The translations under genes were made by a program, and so were the position numbers. 64,000 nucleotides of DNA from Bog-473 sp963701955 (GTDB lineage Bacteria; Actinomycetota; Acidimicrobiia; Acidimicrobiales; RAAP-2): positions 496,001 through 560,000 of the forward strand of contig OY969694.1 in assembly GCA_963701955.1 (NCBI GenBank). Direction: 5' to 3'. Each line of letters opens with the position of its first letter. Positions within the stretch are counted from its first letter, which is position 1. Below, one piece after another: positions 1 through 8,471 of the stretch. The notes below the pieces were generated by a model. The model did no database searches. It worked only from the letters and a program-made list of their open reading frames with translations, and was not told where the DNA came from.

Positions 1-600
1 GTGCAATCGGACGCACCCGTGCGAGATCGCCGCACCGGTGGAACCGATCAGCGAGTCGTCGTAGGACGTGATCAGTACGAGGCTCCCGTAGCCGGGGCCC
101 GGTGGCGGTGCCGTCATCGTCACGAAGTAGTCCCCGGCGGGGTCGAGTCGTCGGGCGCCCCGATGCCCGCCGGGAAGTCCATGACGGCGGTGCCGTTCTC
201 GTACACGGTGAAGTGCATGGTCGTCAGGTTGATCACCAGGCGTAGGGCGTGCTCCCCAGGGTGACATCGCTCAGGCGTACCCACGTCGTCGAGGCGTTGG
301 GGCGCTGGGCCAGCCGGACGTCGAGCCAGACGGGCTTGGTCGCGATCACCGGGAGGGTCGACGGGTACCCGTACCAGCTCCCGGGCACGGTCATGGCAGG
401 CGCAAGGCTGGGAAAGCTGAACCTGGGGATCGAGCCGTGCGTGGCGGCGACCAGGGTTGGGCCGGGGGGGCACTGTCGGAATGGAGCCGCCCGGGACCGC
501 AGCCGCCTCGGGGATCGAGGGCGAAGTCCTGGGTGCGGAGTCGGCTCCGGCGCCATGGGGCCGACTGTCTCTGGAGGAAAGGTTCAGTCCGGCACGCCCA
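1..600 (-). pseudogene. Broken L,D-transpeptidase (YkuD domain), cut by left window edge
   Basis: The minus strand carries pieces of an L,D-transpeptidase, the enzyme that makes 3-3 peptidoglycan cross-links. One frame (about 380-240) reads an N-terminal part with WVRLSDVTLGSTPYA. A second frame (about 238-140) gives LVINLTTMHFTVYENG and GIGAPDDSTPPG. A third (about 136-1) gives YFVTM and ends with the catalytic motif SHGCVRLH, whose cysteine codon is at 13-15. Joining them needs one extra base near 243 (a C) and one near 136 (a G in a G run). Further upstream the frame is also disturbed: a signal-anchor-like stretch near 650-595 is in yet another frame. The catalytic motif is intact, so this may be a live gene with consensus errors at a contig edge, or a decaying one. 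The start cannot be placed. Confidence 0.6.
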
Positions 601-958
601 GGGCCGTGACGCCGATGGCCAGCACGCGCGATCCGACCGCCAACCCGAGGTGTCGACGTCGCCGGCCATCGGAGATTCGACGGTAGCGAGACGGCCTGGG
701 GGAGGTTCGGTGGGGACGACCCCGGGAGAGGCGCACCCGGGAAAGTTCGGGGCACTCATGCGAAGATGCTCGCTATGACCGAGCGTCGCGGTGCCGCCGT
801 GGGGGTGTGCGGCGCCGGTCGGGGGTCGTGCCCCGAGAGTACGAGGCTCCACGCCGGACAAGAATTTCCGAACTTCGAGACCGTCCTCGCCGCCGCGGGT
901 TCGTCGCCCCGTGACGAGGTCGGAGCCGAGGCCGTCGTCTCGTGACAGTTCGGCCCTA
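601..958. other. Gene-poor stretch before the FAD oxidoreductase
   Basis: No convincing gene is seen here. The frame of the downstream oxidoreductase stays open back to an ATG at 791, but the extra 56 residues are rich in Arg, Pro and Ser and show no domain character. The region probably holds the promoter of that gene and the garbled 5' end of the L,D-transpeptidase on the other strand. Confidence 0.35.
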
Positions 959-2374
959 GTGGACGCCGTCGTGGTGGGCTCGGGGCCCAACGGGTTGGCC
1001 GCCGCGCTGACGCTGCTCCGGGCCGGTCACTCGGTCGAGGTCTTCGAGGGGGCGTCGCGGGTGGGGGGCGGCACCCGGACCGAGGAGCTCACGCTGAACG
1101 GGTTCCGCCACGACGTCTGTTCGGCTGTGCACCCGGCGCTGGTGGCATCTCCGTTCTTTCGGTCGCTTGACCTGGCTTCCCTCGGCGTAGTGCTCCGCCA
1201 GCCGGCGGTGCCCTTCGCTCACCCGCTCGGCGGCGGGCGGGCAGCCGCGCTCTACCGCAACACCGACGAGACGGCGTCGCGTCTCGGCGGCGACGCCAGG
1301 GCCTACCGCGAACTGTTCGGGCCGTTGGTGGAGTGGATGGACCGGATCGTGGCCTACGTCCTCGGGCCCATGCGCAGCATCCCGCCCGACCCTCTGGCCC
1401 TGGCCCGGTTCGCGTCGGTGGGCGTGCGCTCGGCGCGGCACACGGCTCGTCGTTTCACGACGGATTCGGCGAGGGCGCTGCTTGCGGGGGCGGCCGCGCA
1501 CTCAATGGCGCCGCTCTCGGCCCCGCTGACCTCCGCGTTCGGGCTCCTCCTCATGATGCTCGGTCACGGGGCCGGATGGCCGGTTGTCGAGGGAGGGAGC
1601 GAGGGTATCGGGCGCGGGATCGCCGCGGAGATCCGCCGGCTCGGCGGCGTGGTGCACACCGATCACCCGGTGACGTCGCTCTCCGAGCTCTCCGGAACTC
1701 GCGTCGTGCTGCTCGACGTCTCGCCGCGCCAGTTCGTCGCGCTGGCCGGTCCACGTTTGTCGAGGCGGGCCGCCCGGCCGTGGCTGCGCTTCCGCCCCGG
1801 CCCCGGTACCTGCAAAGTGGACTGGGCCCTCGACGGGCCCGTGCCCTGGAGCGCCGAGGCCTGCCGTGCGACCGTCACCGTCCACGTCGGCGGTACCTTC
1901 GAGGAGGTGGCGCGGGCCGAGGCGGCCGTCCATGCCGGACGTCACGCCGATCGGCCCTTCGTGCTGGTCGCCCAACCGAGTGTCGTCGACCCCACCCGGG
2001 CTCCCGCTGGGAAGCACACGCTGTGGGGGTACTGCCACGTACCCAACGGCTCGCCTCTCGACGTGAGCGAGCGCATGGAGGCGCAGATCGAGCGTTTCGC
2101 CCCGGGCTTCCGCGACCGGGTGCTGGCGCGTGTCGTGCGGACGGCGGCGGACGCCGAGGCGCACAATCCCAACCTCCTCGGAGGCGACGTCAGCGGGGGC
2201 GCCGCCACGGTGCGCCAGACGTTCTTCCGCCCCGTGGCTCGGTGGAACCCGTACCGTACGCCGGTCGACGGCACGTACCTCTGCTCGGCGTCGACGCCTC
2301 CGGGTGGGGGAGTGCACGGCATGTGCGGCGTGGCCGCGGCGCGGACGGCGATGCGGGAGCACTTCGGGGACTGA
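959..2374 (+). CDS. FAD-dependent oxidoreductase, phytoene dehydrogenase-like
   Basis: This is a flavoprotein of the CrtI/phytoene desaturase-like amine oxidase superfamily. The N-terminus has the dinucleotide-binding fold VVVGSGPNGLAAALTLLRAG followed by the acidic residue ending strand 2 (VEVFEGA). Next comes the GGGTRTEELT segment that usually follows the FAD site. The C-terminus ends with the second FAD contact SASTPPGGGVHGMCG. The GTG at 959 is preferred because the fold begins immediately after it; an in-frame ATG at 791 would add an arginine- and proline-rich tail without homology. At about 471 residues it has normal family length. The substrate cannot be told: no carotenoid genes lie nearby, and many actinobacterial members are uncharacterised. 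It is followed by a YdcF-type gene on the same strand. Confidence 0.8.
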   Translation: MDAVVVGSGPNGLAAALTLLRAGHSVEVFEGASRVGGGTRTEELTLNGFRHDVCSAVHPALVASPFFRSLDLASLGVVLRQPAVPFAHPLGGGRAAALYRNTDETASRLGGDARAYRELFGPLVEWMDRIVAYVLGPMRSIPPDPLALARFASVGVRSARHTARRFTTDSARALLAGAAAHSMAPLSAPLTSAFGLLLMMLGHGAGWPVVEGGSEGIGRGIAAEIRRLGGVVHTDHPVTSLSELSGTRVVLLDVSPRQFVALAGPRLSRRAARPWLRFRPGPGTCKVDWALDGPVPWSAEACRATVTVHVGGTFEEVARAEAAVHAGRHADRPFVLVAQPSVVDPTRAPAGKHTLWGYCHVPNGSPLDVSERMEAQIERFAPGFRDRVLARVVRTAADAEAHNPNLLGGDVSGGAATVRQTFFRPVARWNPYRTPVDGTYLCSASTPPGGGVHGMCGVAAARTAMREHFGD

Positions 2375-2413
2375 CCTGCGCATCGACCCCGCCGACTGCC
2401 AGAGTGTTCGGCC

Positions 2414-2959
2414 ATGGTGGGACTTCGAACCAGGCGCGCCCGTGTGGTCGCGGGCGTCACACTGGCGGTGGTCGTCGTGGCTTTCTGCGCGCTGACCCTT
2501 CGCCTGTTCGTGCTCCCCGACGTCAACGCGCCCGAGCGGTCGGACGCCGTCGCCGTCCTTGGCGGTGGGAGCTCGGACCCGCCCGACGAGGGCGTGAAGC
2601 TGGCCCGTGAGGGCTATGCGCCGAACGCCGTCTTCTCGCTGAACCCCTCCCAGCAGTGCGAGACCTTCGTCAAGGCCTTGCCGGGGATCGATGTGTTCTG
2701 TTTCCGCCCCGATCCCAGCACGACGCAGGGTGAGGCGCGTGAGATCGGACGCCTGGCGGCCCGGCACGGTTGGCACCGCATCATCGTGGTGATGCCGACG
2801 ACCCAGGCCACCCGGGCTCGCCTGCGCATTGGTCGCTGCTACCCGGGTCAGGTTGTCGAGGTGGCGGTGCCGCCTTCGGGCCTGTGGGCCTGGACCCGGG
2901 GCATGGCGTACGAGTGGGGAGCCCTGATCAAGGCGCTCGTGCTCCAACGCGGCTGCTGA
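2414..2959 (+). CDS. YdcF/SanA-family protein (DUF218)
   Basis: A 181-residue protein with one N-terminal membrane anchor (roughly residues 10-34, VVAGVTLAVVVVAFCALTLR) followed by a DUF218 domain. Family hallmarks visible are DAVAVLGGG at the first strand, a segment on growing or elapsed position (EGVKLAREGYAPNAVFS), TTQGEAREIGRLAARHGW and the strand IIVVMPTTQATRARLRI. Members are linked to envelope functions such as vancomycin tolerance (SanA) or enterobacterial common antigen (ElyC), but no activity is established for most, so the role here is open. The gene lies 39 bp after the oxidoreductase and 98 bp before a membrane protein gene, all on the plus strand, and may share their transcript. 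Confidence 0.75.
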   Translation: MVGLRTRRARVVAGVTLAVVVVAFCALTLRLFVLPDVNAPERSDAVAVLGGGSSDPPDEGVKLAREGYAPNAVFSLNPSQQCETFVKALPGIDVFCFRPDPSTTQGEAREIGRLAARHGWHRIIVVMPTTQATRARLRIGRCYPGQVVEVAVPPSGLWAWTRGMAYEWGALIKALVLQRGC

Positions 2960-3057
2960 CGGCGGGCCACTGCGACGAGATCGCAACCCCGCGGCGACCC
3001 CTGTGTTCACGTCGGTGTCGTACGTTGCTCCTCGGGCCGGTACGCGAGGGGGGAGCA

Positions 3058-4563
3058 GTGCGCTCGAGCGCCCAGGTCGTCGAGACGCATGACGTGGCGA
3101 CCGCCGGTGCGGCGCGCCGTCCGGGGGAACCGGGAGCGTTGGCCGCCCCGACGTCGCGTCGGCGCCTGTCGCGCCGGGTCATCGAGTTGGTGGGCCTCGC
3201 TCTGGGGATCGGCTTCGTGGCGGCGGTGGCACTGGACCACCAGCTGTCCAACGACGAGCTGTGGTCCTTGGCCGCCGGCCAATGGATGCTCACCCACCAT
3301 GGGATGGTGGGGCTCGATCCGTTCAGCTACACCGAGGCCCATCGCCGTTGGGTGACAGACGAGTGGGGCTCCGAGGTGGTGCTGGCCGCGTCGTTCCGTG
3401 CCTTCGGGGCGGCGGCCTGGAACCTCTACGCGATCGTGCTGGGGGGGCTCTCCCTCGTGGCCACCGCGGCGTATGTCCGGGCCCTCGGCGCCCGGGGAGG
3501 ACGCGTGGTGGTCATCGTGCTCCTCCTGGCGTTGGGGCTGGCGGGGACGGTGGCGAGCGACCGCGGGCTCGACTTCTCGCTGGTGTGGCTGCCGCTGGAG
3601 CTGCTCGTGCTGACCAGGGCGCGGCAGGCACCGCGCTGGCTGCTTCTGCTCCCGCCGCTCTGCCTGGTCTGGGTCAACACCCACGGGTCGGTTCTCCTCG
3701 GCCTCGTCGTCCTGGCGGTCGAGCTGGCCTGGTCGCTTGCCCCGACCCGACTGGTCGCCCGGTTGCACGGCATGCACCAATCGCCCTGGACCCGGTGGTT
3801 GGCGCTCTCTCTCCTGGGCAGCCTCGCCGCATGCTGTCTCACTCCGTACGGCGCCGGACTGCTCGTCTACGACCTCGACGTCTCGCGTAACCCGCAGATC
3901 GGGCAGTACATCGCCGAGTGGAGCTCGCCGAACTTCCACTCCTCCATGGCCCTTCTCGTCTTCTGCGCACCGCTGGCGGTTCTCGTCGCCTGCGTGCATG
4001 CCCGGCGCCTTGCGGTGCTGGAAGGCTCACTGACCGTCGTGCTGTTCATCGAGGCGCTTCGCACGCAGCGCCTCGCCGTCTATCTCATGGTGGTGGTCGC
4101 CGGGTTGGCGGCGATGCTCCCGGCGCGACCGGCCTGGAGGACGATGACGCGTCGGTGGGTCGGCGGCGGCCTCGTCGTGCTCGCGGTCGTCATCGTGGCG
4201 GCGCCGTCCGTCCCGCCGGGCTCACTGGCGCCGACGTTGCCCGTCGGGGCGTTCGACTACCTCTCCACGCACCGGGGACGGATCTTCACCGAGTACACGT
4301 GGGGCGATTACTCCATCGCCCGGCACCGGGCCACCTTCGTCGACGGCCGCACCGACCTCTTCGAAGGGCCGGTGCTCAGTCGGTACTTCGACGTGGCCGA
4401 GGGCAATGTCGATCCGGACCCGGTCCTGTCCGCCTACGGCGTCTCGTACGTCGTCTGGGCACCACACACCGCTCTCTCGGTGTTCCTCTCGCACGACACA
4501 CGCTGGCAGGTGGTGGACCGCTCGGCCGTGGCGCTGGTGTTCGCCCGGCGATCGCCTGACTGA
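3058..4563 (+). CDS. Multi-pass membrane protein, GT-C glycosyltransferase-like
   Basis: About 501 residues with some ten hydrophobic segments. After a short basic N-terminus come a first helix (VIELVGLALGIGFVAAVAL) and an external loop with DEWGSEVV, resembling the acidic loop of GT-C polyprenol-dependent sugar transferases. The soluble C-terminus reads GDYSIARHRATFVDGRTDLF and then SAYGVSYVVW, a pattern common to a group of uncharacterised bacterial membrane proteins of this type. The GTG at 3058 is chosen because a purine-rich Shine-Dalgarno stretch (GGGGGAG) lies directly before it and an upstream extension would overlap the YdcF gene. Sugar transfer is inferred from overall architecture only; donor and acceptor are unknown. 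Confidence 0.6.
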   Translation: MRSSAQVVETHDVATAGAARRPGEPGALAAPTSRRRLSRRVIELVGLALGIGFVAAVALDHQLSNDELWSLAAGQWMLTHHGMVGLDPFSYTEAHRRWVTDEWGSEVVLAASFRAFGAAAWNLYAIVLGGLSLVATAAYVRALGARGGRVVVIVLLLALGLAGTVASDRGLDFSLVWLPLELLVLTRARQAPRWLLLLPPLCLVWVNTHGSVLLGLVVLAVELAWSLAPTRLVARLHGMHQSPWTRWLALSLLGSLAACCLTPYGAGLLVYDLDVSRNPQIGQYIAEWSSPNFHSSMALLVFCAPLAVLVACVHARRLAVLEGSLTVVLFIEALRTQRLAVYLMVVVAGLAAMLPARPAWRTMTRRWVGGGLVVLAVVIVAAPSVPPGSLAPTLPVGAFDYLSTHRGRIFTEYTWGDYSIARHRATFVDGRTDLFEGPVLSRYFDVAEGNVDPDPVLSAYGVSYVVWAPHTALSVFLSHDTRWQVVDRSAVALVFARRSPD

Positions 4564-4596
4564 CCGGACGCCGACCCGCCCCGACGCGGCTCGGGA

Positions 4597-5481
4597 TCAC
4601 GAACCGACATGGACGGCGACGAACCCCCGCAGGTCCGAGTCGTCGTCGTACCAGGTCTCGATCTCGGTGTAGCCCAGTCGGTCGAGCTCGGGTAGCAGGA
4701 TCTCGTCCTGGGTGCCCCCGATCTCGAGCAGGAGACTGCCGCCGGGCCGGAGATACCCCGGCGCGGCGGCGATGATCCGCCGGAGCACCGCGGTGCCGTC
4801 GGGTCCTCCGTCGTAGAGGGCCACGTCTTCGAAGGCGAGCGTGTCGCGGGGGAGCAGGTCGAGGGCCTCCGTGGGGACGTAGGGCGCCACCGCGACCACC
4901 ACGTCGGTCCGACCGCGGAACTCGGGAGGAATGGGTCCGAACAGGTCCCCCAGGTATGCCTCGACGCCGTTGGTCCGGGCGCACGCGACGGCCCGGTGAT
5001 CGACGTCGCTCGCCACGACCCGGGCTCGGGGACGGGCTCGGGTCAGAGCGAGGGCCACGGCACCCGATCCCGTGCACAGGTCGACGGCGGCACCGCCACT
5101 GGGCAGTCGTTCCGCGCCGCGCCGCGCCAGCTCCATGCTCTGCCAGCGGGGGACGTACACCCCCGTGGCAACACCGATCTCCAGCCCGCCGAAACATGTT
5201 CGGGCGGTGATCCAGGCCAGCGGTTCACCGCGGACCCGGCGGTCGACCAGCGCCTCGAGCAGGTCGAGGTCGGTGCCGGCCACGTGGAGGAGCTCGCACG
5301 CCTCCTCGTCCGCCGCCACGCATCCGGCCCCGGCCAGGCGCTCCGTGACATCGGCCACGAGGGAGGTGCGACCGCCGCCGTCAGGTCCGGCGGGATCCGT
5401 GCGGACGTCCATCACCCGACGGCCATCGAGGAGGTCGTGGCCATCGGTCAACGGTACCCACTCGATGCGTCCGATTGTCAA
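4597..5481 (-). CDS. PrmC/HemK-like N5-glutamine methyltransferase homologue
   Basis: A class I SAM-dependent methyltransferase, 294 residues, most like the actinobacterial proteins annotated as putative protein-(glutamine-N5) methyltransferases. The SAM-binding motif I reads VDLCTGSGAVALAL, followed by VVASDVD (acidic residue contacting the ribose) and GDLFGPIP. The usual catalytic NPPY is replaced by VAPY (VVAVAPYVPTEAL), so the asparagine and first proline that bind the target glutamine amide are missing. An N-terminal helical domain, as in PrmC, is present (about residues 30-100). An in-frame ATG 23 codons in (5412) is an alternative start. Because of the altered motif it may methylate another substrate, or none. 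It is divergent from the MarR gene. Confidence 0.7.
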   Translation of the reverse strand: MTIGRIEWVPLTDGHDLLDGRRVMDVRTDPAGPDGGGRTSLVADVTERLAGAGCVAADEEACELLHVAGTDLDLLEALVDRRVRGEPLAWITARTCFGGLEIGVATGVYVPRWQSMELARRGAERLPSGGAAVDLCTGSGAVALALTRARPRARVVASDVDHRAVACARTNGVEAYLGDLFGPIPPEFRGRTDVVVAVAPYVPTEALDLLPRDTLAFEDVALYDGGPDGTAVLRRIIAAAPGYLRPGGSLLLEIGGTQDEILLPELDRLGYTEIETWYDDDSDLRGFVAVHVGS

Positions 5482-5510
5482 GGAAATGCGCCGGTGCGAG
5501 AATCGCCATC

Positions 5511-5969
5511 ATGGGAGTGGGGGAGGAGGCGTTCGACCGTCTGCGCCGTGTCGCCTTCGAGGGCGAGCACGTGGCCAGGACGGTCGACCTCAGGATCCGC
5601 ATGAAGATGTCCCCGGGGGCCATCAGGGCCCTCATGCTCCTGGCGGACGGGGACGGGATGTCGATGGGCGAGATGGCCCGGAGCCTCGGCTGCGACCCGT
5701 CCTACATCACGGCCCTCGTCGACGGCCTCGGTGATCGTGGTCTGGCGAGGAGGGAGACGGCGCCTGGTGACCGGCGGGTCAAGATGGTGGTGCTGACCGC
5801 TGCCGGGCGGGAGGTGGCGGGCGAGCTCCAGCAGATGTTGTCGATTCCTCCCGTGGCGTTCTCGGCGCTCACCGAGGAGGAACTCGGCCAATTGCGGGAT
5901 CTCCTCGACAAGGTGCTGGCGGTCATGGACGCCGACGCCGGCGTCAAGGTCTGGGCCGTCACGACCTGA
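5511..5969 (+). CDS. MarR-family transcriptional regulator
   Basis: A 152-residue winged-helix regulator. The recognition part reads GMSMGEMARSLGCDPSYITALVDGL-type sequence with the wing ARRETAPGDRRVKMVVLTAAG, which is the standard MarR signature (D-R-R in the wing). Dimer helices flank it at both ends. The ATG at 5511 is taken as start; an in-frame upstream ATG would run into the divergent PrmC-like gene. Its 3' end overlaps the 3' end of the convergent MFS exporter by 11 bp. MarR proteins often control a neighbouring exporter, so this MFS gene is the natural candidate target, but no operator could be recognised by eye. Confidence 0.85.
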   Translation: MGVGEEAFDRLRRVAFEGEHVARTVDLRIRMKMSPGAIRALMLLADGDGMSMGEMARSLGCDPSYITALVDGLGDRGLARRETAPGDRRVKMVVLTAAGREVAGELQQMLSIPPVAFSALTEEELGQLRDLLDKVLAVMDADAGVKVWAVTT

Positions 5970-7251
5970 CGTCGGCGTACCAGGCCAGGGCGAGCGCGAC
6001 CCCGGCACCGAAGAGCAGGACGTCGGTGATGCCCACGGCGGCAACGACGGGCCCGATGAGCAGATTACCCAGCCCGACGGTGCCCCCGAAGCCCATCATC
6101 CAGAGCGCCATGACCCGGCCGCGCACGTTCTCGTGCAGTCGGGCCTGCAACGTGGTGTTGAGCGCGGTCAAGAAGCACAAGTAGAACGCGCCCGTGATCG
6201 CCACGTTCAGGTCTGCCGGCATCGGGCTGCGCTCCAGCGCGAACGCGCAGAGGGACACGGAATAGCCGACGAGACAGACGCGGACGAGTCTCGGGGTCGG
6301 GACGTGCGCGAGAACCGTGCCCACGGCGAGGGCGCCGGCCAGCGCGCCGAGGCCGAAGCAGGCGTAGAGGATCCCGTACTGCGCCGAACCGGAGAGGTCG
6401 ATGCCCAGATTGTGTGCCGCGACCACCGGCATCTGTCCGACGAAGGCGAGGGCCAGAAGGGAGAACACGAACACGGTGACCAGGCATCTCCCGACCACGC
6501 GGTCGTGGCGCGCCACCGTCACCCCCGCGGTGAGCTCCCTCCAGCGACTGGCATGCGCGGGCGATTGGGGGAGTGCCGGGAGCGAGACCATGAGGAGTGA
6601 GCCCACCACGAACAGGTAGGTCACCGCGTTGACGGCGAAGACCCAGGCGGGACCCACCGCGGCATACAGGAGGCCTCCGACCACGGGCCCGATCACCCGC
6701 GAGGCGTTGATCTGGGCCGAGTTGAGCGAGATGGCACCCGCCAGGTGCTCCCGGCCGACCAGCCCCGGAATGATGGCCGAGTACGTGGGTGCAAAGAGCG
6801 CATTGCCGATGCCGACCAGCAGCACCATCCCGACCAGGAGGACGTGCGAAGGCTCCGGAGCGAGGACGACCAGTGCCAGCCCGAAGGAGGCCGCCATCTG
6901 TTCGAGGGACAAGACCATCAGCCAGCGGCGCCGGTCCACCTTGTCCGCCACCAGGCCGCCGACCATGGGCAGCACCAGCGTCGGTCCGAGCTGGGCGAAG
7001 ATGATGACGCCGACGAAGGCACTCGAGTGGGTGAGGTGGTAGGCGTACGCGCCGAGCACGACGTTCTGCATCCAGGTGCCGACGTTGGACGCGAATGCTC
7101 CCAAGAAGACGATGCGGAACGTGCGCTGTGCCAACGCCCCTCGGGCGGTGCCGCGGCGCGTCGGCAGTGGCGTGTCGCCGTCGAGGACGGCGTCCTCGAT
7201 CTCCTCAATCGTGAAGTCGCGCTCGGGCCCAGGTCCCGGCGCGGGGGTCAC
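5959..7251 (-). CDS. MFS transporter, EntS/MFS_3-type exporter
   Basis: A 430-residue major facilitator. After a soluble, acidic N-terminus of about 40 residues, the first helix starts with FRIVFLGAFASNVGTWMQNV, a hallmark of the EntS-like multidrug/siderophore exporter group. The loop between helices 2 and 3 carries the motif A variant GGLVADKVDRRRW. About twelve membrane segments follow, with a central loop near residue 215. The start is a GTG at 7251. The gene converges on the marR gene (11-bp overlap), and its 5' end lies next to the cobalamin riboswitch that reads the other way. Substrate unknown; proximity to marR suggests drug or metabolite efflux. Confidence 0.8.
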   Translation of the reverse strand: MTPAPGPGPERDFTIEEIEDAVLDGDTPLPTRRGTARGALAQRTFRIVFLGAFASNVGTWMQNVVLGAYAYHLTHSSAFVGVIIFAQLGPTLVLPMVGGLVADKVDRRRWLMVLSLEQMAASFGLALVVLAPEPSHVLLVGMVLLVGIGNALFAPTYSAIIPGLVGREHLAGAISLNSAQINASRVIGPVVGGLLYAAVGPAWVFAVNAVTYLFVVGSLLMVSLPALPQSPAHASRWRELTAGVTVARHDRVVGRCLVTVFVFSLLALAFVGQMPVVAAHNLGIDLSGSAQYGILYACFGLGALAGALAVGTVLAHVPTPRLVRVCLVGYSVSLCAFALERSPMPADLNVAITGAFYLCFLTALNTTLQARLHENVRGRVMALWMMGFGGTVGLGNLLIGPVVAAVGITDVLLFGAGVALALAWYADVRS

Positions 7252-7274
7252 CCGCTCATGGTACGGTGCTGCTG

Positions 7275-7410
7275 CTCCGTCCCGGGATCGCTCGGCGTCG
7301 GAGTGGCACGCGTGCAGCGAAGTCCGGTCGAATTCCGGCGCTGTCCCGCAATGGTGAGGCCCCCGGACCCTCTGGGGGCGAGCCCAGCCGCCTGGCGTGT
7401 GCCGACGTAA
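7275..7410 (+). promoter_or_regulatory. Cobalamin riboswitch
   Basis: The stretch contains the conserved core of the AdoCbl/B12 riboswitch. The GAAGTCCGGTCGAATTCCGG and CGCTGTCCCGCAATGGTGAG segments (7319-7358) match the consensus region GGTGCAAnnCCgg ... CCCGCaacGGTaa. The B12 box appears as GAGCCCAGCCGCCTGGCG (7380-7397). It lies 5' of the corrinoid uptake and assembly operon beginning at 7506, exactly where such an element is expected. The boundaries are approximate because peripheral stems were not folded. Confidence 0.85.
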
Positions 7411-7475
7411 CCAGTCCTCGGAGGAAGGGCGGTTCGTTCGGTACCCCCGTCGGGTGTCGGATCGGGCGCACTTCG

Positions 7476-7497
7476 TCCTCCGCTCACCGATGGAGGA
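7476..7497 (+). promoter_or_regulatory. Possible RBS-sequestering hairpin, riboswitch expression platform
   Basis: TCCTCC (7476-7481) is complementary to GGAGGA (7492-7497), the Shine-Dalgarno of btuF, with a 10-nt loop. Closing this hairpin would hide the ribosome site. This is how B12 riboswitches with translational control work in GC-rich bacteria. No T-run follows, which argues against a terminator platform. Pairing was found by eye, not by folding. Confidence 0.5.
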
Positions 7498-7505
7498 TGA
7501 TCGAC

Positions 7506-8471
7506 ATGTTCACGGGGCCCACGGGTCGACGTCGTACGACGTCGGTGCCTCTCGCCGGACCGCTGCTCGCGTTGGCTTCGTTGCTGCCGGCTGTGGCGAC
7601 GGTGGCCTCTCCGGCATCCGCCGCGGTCGCGGCCTCATCGTCGTTTCCCGTCACCGTGCATGCCGCCAACGGCACCCTCAGGGTCACGACGCGGCCGACG
7701 GCGATCGTCTCTCTGTCCCCGACGGCCACCGAGATGCTGTACGCCATCGGTGCGGGCAGCCAGGTCAAAGCGGTCGACCGGGACTCCGACTACCCCCCGT
7801 CGGCCCCCCACACCTCGCTCGACGGCAACACCCCCAACGTCGAGGCAATTGCGGCCGAGAGTCCGGACCTGGTGATCTTGTCCGAGGAGGCCCCCAGCGT
7901 CGACACCCAGTTGCGGTCACTCGGGATCCCCGTTCTGAGCACCCCGGCCGCCGCGAACCTGCGTCAGGAGTACGCGCAGATCACCCAACTGGGTGCGGCC
8001 ACCGGCCACCGGGCGGAGGCCCGGGCCGAGGTGGGCAGGATAAAGCAGCAGATCGCGCACGTGGTGGCGTCGGTCCACCGCTCGGCTCGCCCCCCGACCT
8101 ACTACTACGAGCTCGACCAGACCTACTACTCGGCGACGTCGAGCACCTTCATCGGCCAGGTGCTCGGCCTGCTGGGACTGCACAGCATCGCTGACGGGGC
8201 CCGGGGCGCCGCGGCGGCCGGCGGCTACCCGCAGTTGAGCGGCGAGTACATCTTGCGGTCGAACCCGGACTACGTCCTGCTGGCCGACACTCTCTGCTGC
8301 GGGCAGTCGCCGGCATCGGTTGCCGCCCGTTCGGGATGGGCCAACCTGTCCGCCGTCAAGCACGGGCGCGTGCTCGGACTCAACGACGACATCGCCTCGA
8401 GGTGGGGACCACGCATCGTCATCCTGCTGTCCGAGGTGGCCGACGAGATCAGGGCACACCCGACATCGTGA
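7506..8471 (+). CDS. btuF: Cobalamin/corrinoid ABC transporter substrate-binding protein
   Basis: A 321-residue periplasmic-binding-type protein (BtuF/FhuD fold). A Sec signal peptide (MFTGPTGRRRTTSVPLAG, then a hydrophobic core to about residue 40) ends near SPASAA. The mature part begins with FPVTVHAANGTLRVTTRP and then IVSLSPTATEMLYAIGAGSQV, the family signature; PDLVILSEEAPS follows. Two starts are possible. The ATG at 7506 has GGAGG at an ideal 9-nt distance, while the ATG at 7497 directly abuts it, so 7506 is preferred. No lipobox cysteine exists, which is odd for a monoderm binding protein. It is the first gene after the cobalamin riboswitch, and its stop overlaps the permease start, so B12-type substrate is the likely assignment. 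Confidence 0.85.
   Translation: MFTGPTGRRRTTSVPLAGPLLALASLLPAVATVASPASAAVAASSSFPVTVHAANGTLRVTTRPTAIVSLSPTATEMLYAIGAGSQVKAVDRDSDYPPSAPHTSLDGNTPNVEAIAAESPDLVILSEEAPSVDTQLRSLGIPVLSTPAAANLRQEYAQITQLGAATGHRAEARAEVGRIKQQIAHVVASVHRSARPPTYYYELDQTYYSATSSTFIGQVLGLLGLHSIADGARGAAAAGGYPQLSGEYILRSNPDYVLLADTLCCGQSPASVAARSGWANLSAVKHGRVLGLNDDIASRWGPRIVILLSEVADEIRAHPTS

Noticed and set aside
1502..3010. Large antisense open frame of about 500 codons
   Set aside because: High GC leaves few stops in antisense frames. The product is low-complexity Arg/His-rich and lies opposite clearly conserved genes. The same holds for large antisense frames at 23332-25230, 48052-49236, 52045-53952, 57620-59347 and 60201-62039.
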